Below are positions 8,823-11,344 of a stretch of 11,344 nt of DNA, one piece after another. Both the position numbers and the translations under genes were made by a program. Position 1 is the stretch's first letter. Each line of letters opens with the position of its first letter. The notes under the pieces were generated by a model. The model was not told the DNA's origin, did no database searches, and worked only from the letters and a program-made list of their open reading frames with translations. Origin of the DNA: Thermoanaerobacterales bacterium (GTDB lineage Bacteria; Bacillota; Thermosediminibacteria; Thermosediminibacterales; Tepidanaerobacteraceae); contig DUNY01000129.1 in the NCBI GenBank assembly GCA_012839145.1, positions 1-11,344 on the forward strand, read 5' to 3'.

Positions 8823-9260
8823 TTATTTGTGTTTTATCTTTAATAATATCCTTCTAGCGTCAGTCCACATTCTTTCAGCAAGTCTGAATATCTTGAATTT
8901 CTTCACTCCATTGACAAAGGATAATATTTTTTGTAAAAACCTAAAAGCATAGATATCAAACACAACGAAAAAAACGATTACATACCGGCTGATAAAATGA
9001 AAATATAACGATAACCCGGCTCCAATACCAAAAAAAACATACCCTCTGACTTGGCCGTAACTTATGGCCAAAAGAGATGTAAAAGTAATAGCTGTAATAA
9101 TGCCCCAAAAAAATAAATCCCCGAGCGCTGTAAGATAAGGCCCCGGGGAAACCAGGTTTCTTATGCGGCGATATATATCGAATAAGAATCCGGTAACCAA
9201 TCCTATAATCAAAGATGACATCAAAAGCGTTATTTGAGATTGTATCTCCCAAAGGCCCAC
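8823..9260 (-). CDS. yabQ: Spore cortex biosynthesis membrane protein YabQ
   Basis: A 145-residue integral membrane protein. Hydrophobic segments lie at about residues 7-27, 45-66, 72-88 and 90-108, the last bordering an Arg/Lys-rich C-terminal tail. YabQ in Bacillus is a mother-cell protein of the forespore membrane needed for cortex formation; its biochemical activity is unknown. The N-terminal pattern of a membrane helix followed by FDIYRRIR is typical. The start is GTG at 9260, with AGGAGG 9 bases upstream; no ATG fits. It begins 20 bases after yabP and both are surely co-transcribed. An overlapping frame on the same strand (8956-9252) is not a gene. Confidence 0.92.
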   Translation of the reverse strand: MGLWEIQSQITLLMSSLIIGLVTGFLFDIYRRIRNLVSPGPYLTALGDLFFWGIITAITFTSLLAISYGQVRGYVFFGIGAGLSLYFHFISRYVIVFFVVFDIYAFRFLQKILSFVNGVKKFKIFRLAERMWTDARRILLKIKHK

Positions 9261-9280
9261 TTATATCATCCTCCTAAAAG

Positions 9281-9556
9281 TTACTTCAGTAAGCGACTCA
9301 GCAAACTTTTTCCCTTTTGACCGGAAGTGGAACCTTCATGATAAGTCAATGCCTTAAACTCGCCTTCTATCACAATCACACCTGCATCTAAATTGAGCTG
9401 CTTCATATACATCTTTTCACCTTTAATGTTAAGCATTCCCTGCTCGGTTTCAAGCATAATATCTTCATCGGTGAATTTTTCAACATTTATTACACCGTTA
9501 ATATCCAGCACTTCCCGGTTAGTCAGTGTTATTTTGTGACGGGTCTTTTCTTCCAC
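9281..9556 (-). CDS. yabP: Sporulation protein YabP
   Basis: A 91-residue protein without signal peptide or membrane segment. It contains the compact beta-rich YabP/YqfC domain: HKITLTNREVLDINGVINV at the start, then alternating short strands with acidic turns, and the YMKQLNLDAGVIVIEG segment at about 50-65. In Bacillus it is made in the mother cell and localises around the forespore, and is required for sporulation together with yabQ; no enzyme activity is known. The start is GTG at 9556 with GGGAGGG 8 bases upstream. It lies 64 bases after the SpoIID-like gene and 20 before yabQ. The usual preceding gene, rqcP (yabO), is not present. Confidence 0.93.
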   Translation of the reverse strand: MEEKTRHKITLTNREVLDINGVINVEKFTDEDIMLETEQGMLNIKGEKMYMKQLNLDAGVIVIEGEFKALTYHEGSTSGQKGKSLLSRLLK

Positions 9557-9620
9557 AACAAAAACCCTCCCTTGTTTTAAGATCTCCTTTTAATATTATT
9601 CGGGAGGATTTGAAAATATG

Positions 9621-10592
9621 TTATTTCCACAATTTCACAATGTCTATGTCTTTAAAATAGTGTCGTATTATATCCTCGGGCTTTTTCCCTTGTTTGGCTA
9701 TCACATTGGCACCCCATTGGGAAAGGCCCACACCGTGGCCGAAGCCTTTTCCTGCCATCAACACCCGATCGCCTTCCACTTTAAAACTTGTTAGAAGGGT
9801 CGACCTCATTTCCATACTTCCGAGGGCAATACGCAGTTCCGGGGCAGACACCGTTGCATTTCCGATTTTTAGCTGTATAGCCCGACCGGAAGGTCCCCGT
9901 TTTGCCACACTGGCATTGTTGATAGGCCCTGTTTCCATACCTAGCTTATCTCTTATAACAGAACTTATTTCAGCAGTTGAAAATGAGGCGGACCATGTTC
10001 TCTTACCTGCAGGTCCCGCATCAGTATCCGGTGATTTTGTGACTTTAATATATGGGGGTTCCGTTTCTTTGAAATTTAAACCCTCTTTAGCGGTAGCGGT
10101 GATTCCCCCCGCATGGGAATGAAACCATGCCTTCACATAATTACCCTTATATGTGACCACCTCACCGCGAGTCATTTTTACTGCTTTTTTGATCCTGTCA
10201 TTTATGTTTTTGGGATTCCAGGCTTGAGCTTCTTCGAAATCCGTAGAAATGTCGGCATCACCGTATTTTGAACCTCCCTTGTCCGTAATAAATTCCAATA
10301 CGTAAGTTCTAGCTAAAATGGCCTGAGCTGCCAGGGCTTCCACAGGCCAGTAGTTTTCCATTTCACCGGCTACCACGCCGGCCACATAATCCTCAAGTTT
10401 CATATCCTTTACATTGCGCGTCTGAATCTCATATACGCTGAGCACGGGTTCTTTTCCTGCTCCACGGCTTATCTTATCGGGGATTTTAGGTGCAGCGGGT
10501 TTTTTGGCAGGACCGGGCTTTTTAGCACATCCTACCACAAAAGTTATTGCCACAATAAATGCCAACACAATTACTGTAAACCTTTTATACAT
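9621..10592 (-). CDS. spoIID: SpoIID/LytB-family peptidoglycan lytic lipoprotein
   Basis: A 323-residue exported protein. Residues 1-21 are a basic/hydrophobic signal ending in a lipobox, VVGC with Cys22, so it is probably a lipoprotein; classical SpoIID has a membrane anchor instead. A Lys/Pro-rich linker (23-50) leads into the SpoIID/LytB domain. E77 in GVVAGEME corresponds to the catalytic glutamate of SpoIID transglycosylases, followed by ARTYVL, FHSHAGG at 157-163 and GFGHGVGLSQWGA at 283-295. The family cleaves glycan strands and in sporulation removes septal peptidoglycan for engulfment. It precedes yabPQ, which supports a sporulation role, but it may be a SpoIID paralogue (LytB/SpoIID-like) and not the engulfment enzyme itself. 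ATG at 10592 has AAGGAGG 9 bases upstream. Confidence 0.9.
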   Translation of the reverse strand: MYKRFTVIVLAFIVAITFVVGCAKKPGPAKKPAAPKIPDKISRGAGKEPVLSVYEIQTRNVKDMKLEDYVAGVVAGEMENYWPVEALAAQAILARTYVLEFITDKGGSKYGDADISTDFEEAQAWNPKNINDRIKKAVKMTRGEVVTYKGNYVKAWFHSHAGGITATAKEGLNFKETEPPYIKVTKSPDTDAGPAGKRTWSASFSTAEISSVIRDKLGMETGPINNASVAKRGPSGRAIQLKIGNATVSAPELRIALGSMEMRSTLLTSFKVEGDRVLMAGKGFGHGVGLSQWGANVIAKQGKKPEDIIRHYFKDIDIVKLWK

Positions 10593-10675
10593 AATGTAAA
10601 GCCTCCTTGATTTTTCAAATTCAGTCTTAGCCTTGTAATACTTAAGTTATATTTTCTTTTCTGTTTAGACTATAT

Positions 10676-10704
10676 TTAGTATGAGTATTAAAAAATAAAT
10701 AATT
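10676..10704 (-). promoter_or_regulatory. Possible sigma-E promoter of the spoIID-yabPQ unit
   Basis: Minus strand AATTATT (10704-10698), a 14-base spacer, then CATACTAA (10683-10676). This resembles the sigma-E consensus (KMATATT, 13-14 bases, CATACAnT) at 5 of 7 positions in each box. The position, about 85 bases before the gene and downstream of the hup terminator, and the sporulation genes behind it support the call, but the region is AT-rich and chance matches are easy. Confidence 0.4.
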
Positions 10705-10760
10705 CTTAAGACAGATAAAAAAGGCTTTCACATAAAACTCTATTTCAAGAAATATATAAT

Positions 10761-10788
10761 AAAAAAACAGGCCTTCACAGACCTGCTT
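10761..10788 (-). terminator. Intrinsic terminator after hup
   Basis: In the transcript CAGGTCT (10785-10779), loop GTGA, AGGCCTG (10774-10768) form a 7-base stem with one G-U pair, followed at once by seven U residues (10767-10761). Flanking A residues on the 5' side could pair with the first U residues. It separates hup from the sporulation unit. Confidence 0.88.
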
Positions 10789-10806
10789 TCAAAAAGGAAT
10801 ACTATT

Positions 10807-11082
10807 TTATTTATTAATGCTGTCCTTTAAAGCTTTACCCGCCTTAAAAGCCGGGACACTGGCTGCGGGTATATCTATTTCCTCACCGGTTTGAGGATTG
10901 CGACCTTTTCTCGCACTTCTCTCTCTAACCTCAAATGTCCCGAATCCAACCAGCTGGACTTTGTCCCTTTGTACAAGAGCTTCTTCCACTGCTTCGATGA
11001 AGGCATTAAGAGCTTTCTCAGAATCCTTTTTTGTCATTCCACTCTTTCCGGCCATCACAGAAATAAGATCGGCTTTGTTCAC
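10807..11082 (-). CDS. hup: HU-family nucleoid DNA-binding protein
   Basis: A 91-residue small basic protein of the usual HU length. It has the helical dimerisation half (residues 1-40, [10 protein letters not shown] through the alanine/glutamate-rich helix), the signature [21 protein letters not shown] at 46-66, the intercalating proline P63 in the beta arm, and the C-terminal [14 protein letters not shown] helix. HU dimers bend and compact DNA without strict sequence preference. The start is GTG at 11082 with AGGGAGGG 6 bases upstream; the methionine-type N-terminus MNKADLI is standard. It lies 81 bases after mazG, a common clostridial arrangement, and is followed by a strong terminator. 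A weak TTGTCA-17-CAATAT promoter candidate lies upstream, so it may also rely on readthrough from mazG. Confidence 0.97.
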   Translation of the reverse strand: MNKADLISVMAGKSGMTKKDSEKALNAFIEAVEEALVQRDKVQLVGFGTFEVRERSARKGRNPQTGEEIDIPAASVPAFKAGKALKDSINK

Positions 11083-11163
11083 AAGATTCCCTCCCTGATG
11101 TTAATTAATTGCATATTGGACTATTCTCCACTTATTGACAAAATCCTTCTTTCTAAAGGAAAT

Positions 11164-11344
11164 TTAAAACTTTTTTTCTTGATCTTTGCTTTTTTCCCAT
11201 AATACATCCATTTCCTGTAAATTCATATCCTGTAAATTCCTGTCGGATTTTGTTGCTTCCACCTCAACATAATTAAACCTGCGTATGAACTTTTTTACAG
11301 CATCCTTCAAGGCAAGCTCCTGTTCCACCTCTAAAAACCGTGCT
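11164..11344 (-). CDS. mazG: MazG nucleotide pyrophosphohydrolase, C-terminal end
   Basis: The last 59 residues and the TAA stop of a gene that enters from the right edge. The residues ALKDAVKKFIRRFNYVE followed by LQEMDVLWEKSK are the family signature of the second MazG domain (helix with KF and RF, then EEMD-LW). MazG hydrolyses nucleoside triphosphates to monophosphates and pyrophosphate; in Bacillus-type genomes the longer YabN form has an additional methylase-like domain at the N-terminus, which would lie outside the window. A 12-base direct repeat near 11214-11240 encodes NLQDM and NLQEM, in a region where the family normally has a similar length. No promoter can be judged. Confidence 0.9.
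   Translation of the reverse strand, partial: ARFLEVEQELALKDAVKKFIRRFNYVEVEATKSDRNLQDMNLQEMDVLWEKSKDQEKKF

Noticed and set aside
8956..9252. Second minus-strand frame inside yabQ
   Set aside because: It is an out-of-frame reading of the hydrophobic yabQ gene, rich in Tyr/Phe/Ser, with no binding site; yabQ itself matches its family.
11113..11141. TTGTCA-17-CAATAT ahead of hup
   Set aside because: The -35 is fair but the -10 matches consensus poorly, so a promoter is possible but not supported.
11210..11245. 12-base direct repeat in the mazG end as a tandem insertion
   Set aside because: The repeated NLQDM/NLQEM falls where MazG proteins normally have a similar number of residues, so it is more likely ordinary sequence than a recent duplication.

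Overview
This window is the chromosome of an endospore-forming, low-to-moderate-GC Firmicute, most likely a clostridial lineage such as the Peptococcaceae-like groups. The evidence is three sporulation genes (spoIID-like, yabP, yabQ), the mazG-hup-yabPQ-divIC-yabR gene string typical of spore formers, strong purine-rich ribosome binding sites, GTG and TTG starts, and an RpoB rifampicin region with the Bacillus-type sequence. Every convincing gene lies on the minus strand, so transcription runs from high to low coordinates. No tRNA, rRNA, CRISPR array, insertion sequence or phage gene was seen.

Layout in the direction of transcription: the end of mazG (11164-11344), hup (10807-11082) and a strong intrinsic terminator (10761-10788) form the upstream block. 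A sporulation/division block follows: a SpoIID/LytB-family lipoprotein (9621-10592) behind a possible sigma-E promoter, then yabP, yabQ and divIC. yabR, an S1-domain RNA-binding protein, has its own sigma-A-type promoter and is followed by a terminator-like hairpin just ahead of a short Ppx/GppA phosphatase gene (6992-7906). A near-consensus sigma-A promoter begins five bases after the phosphatase stop codon and drives rpoB (3118-6786) and rpoC (1-2954, cut by the window edge), the beta and beta' subunits of RNA polymerase. The roughly 165-base rpoB leader can form hairpins.

Most of the window is housekeeping sequence and I see no clear new multi-gene system. Points of interest: rpoBC sits directly behind the mazG-to-ppx string instead of behind rplJL; a 163-base, highly structured, partly GC-rich segment separates rpoB from rpoC and looks like a dispersed palindromic element; RpoB ends in an unusually long Asp/Glu-rich tail; the small S4-domain gene rqcP (yabO), often found just before yabP, is absent; and hairpins precede ppx and rpoB where they could attenuate transcription. 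All adjacent genes are separated by less than 220 bases, so there is no large gene-free stretch.
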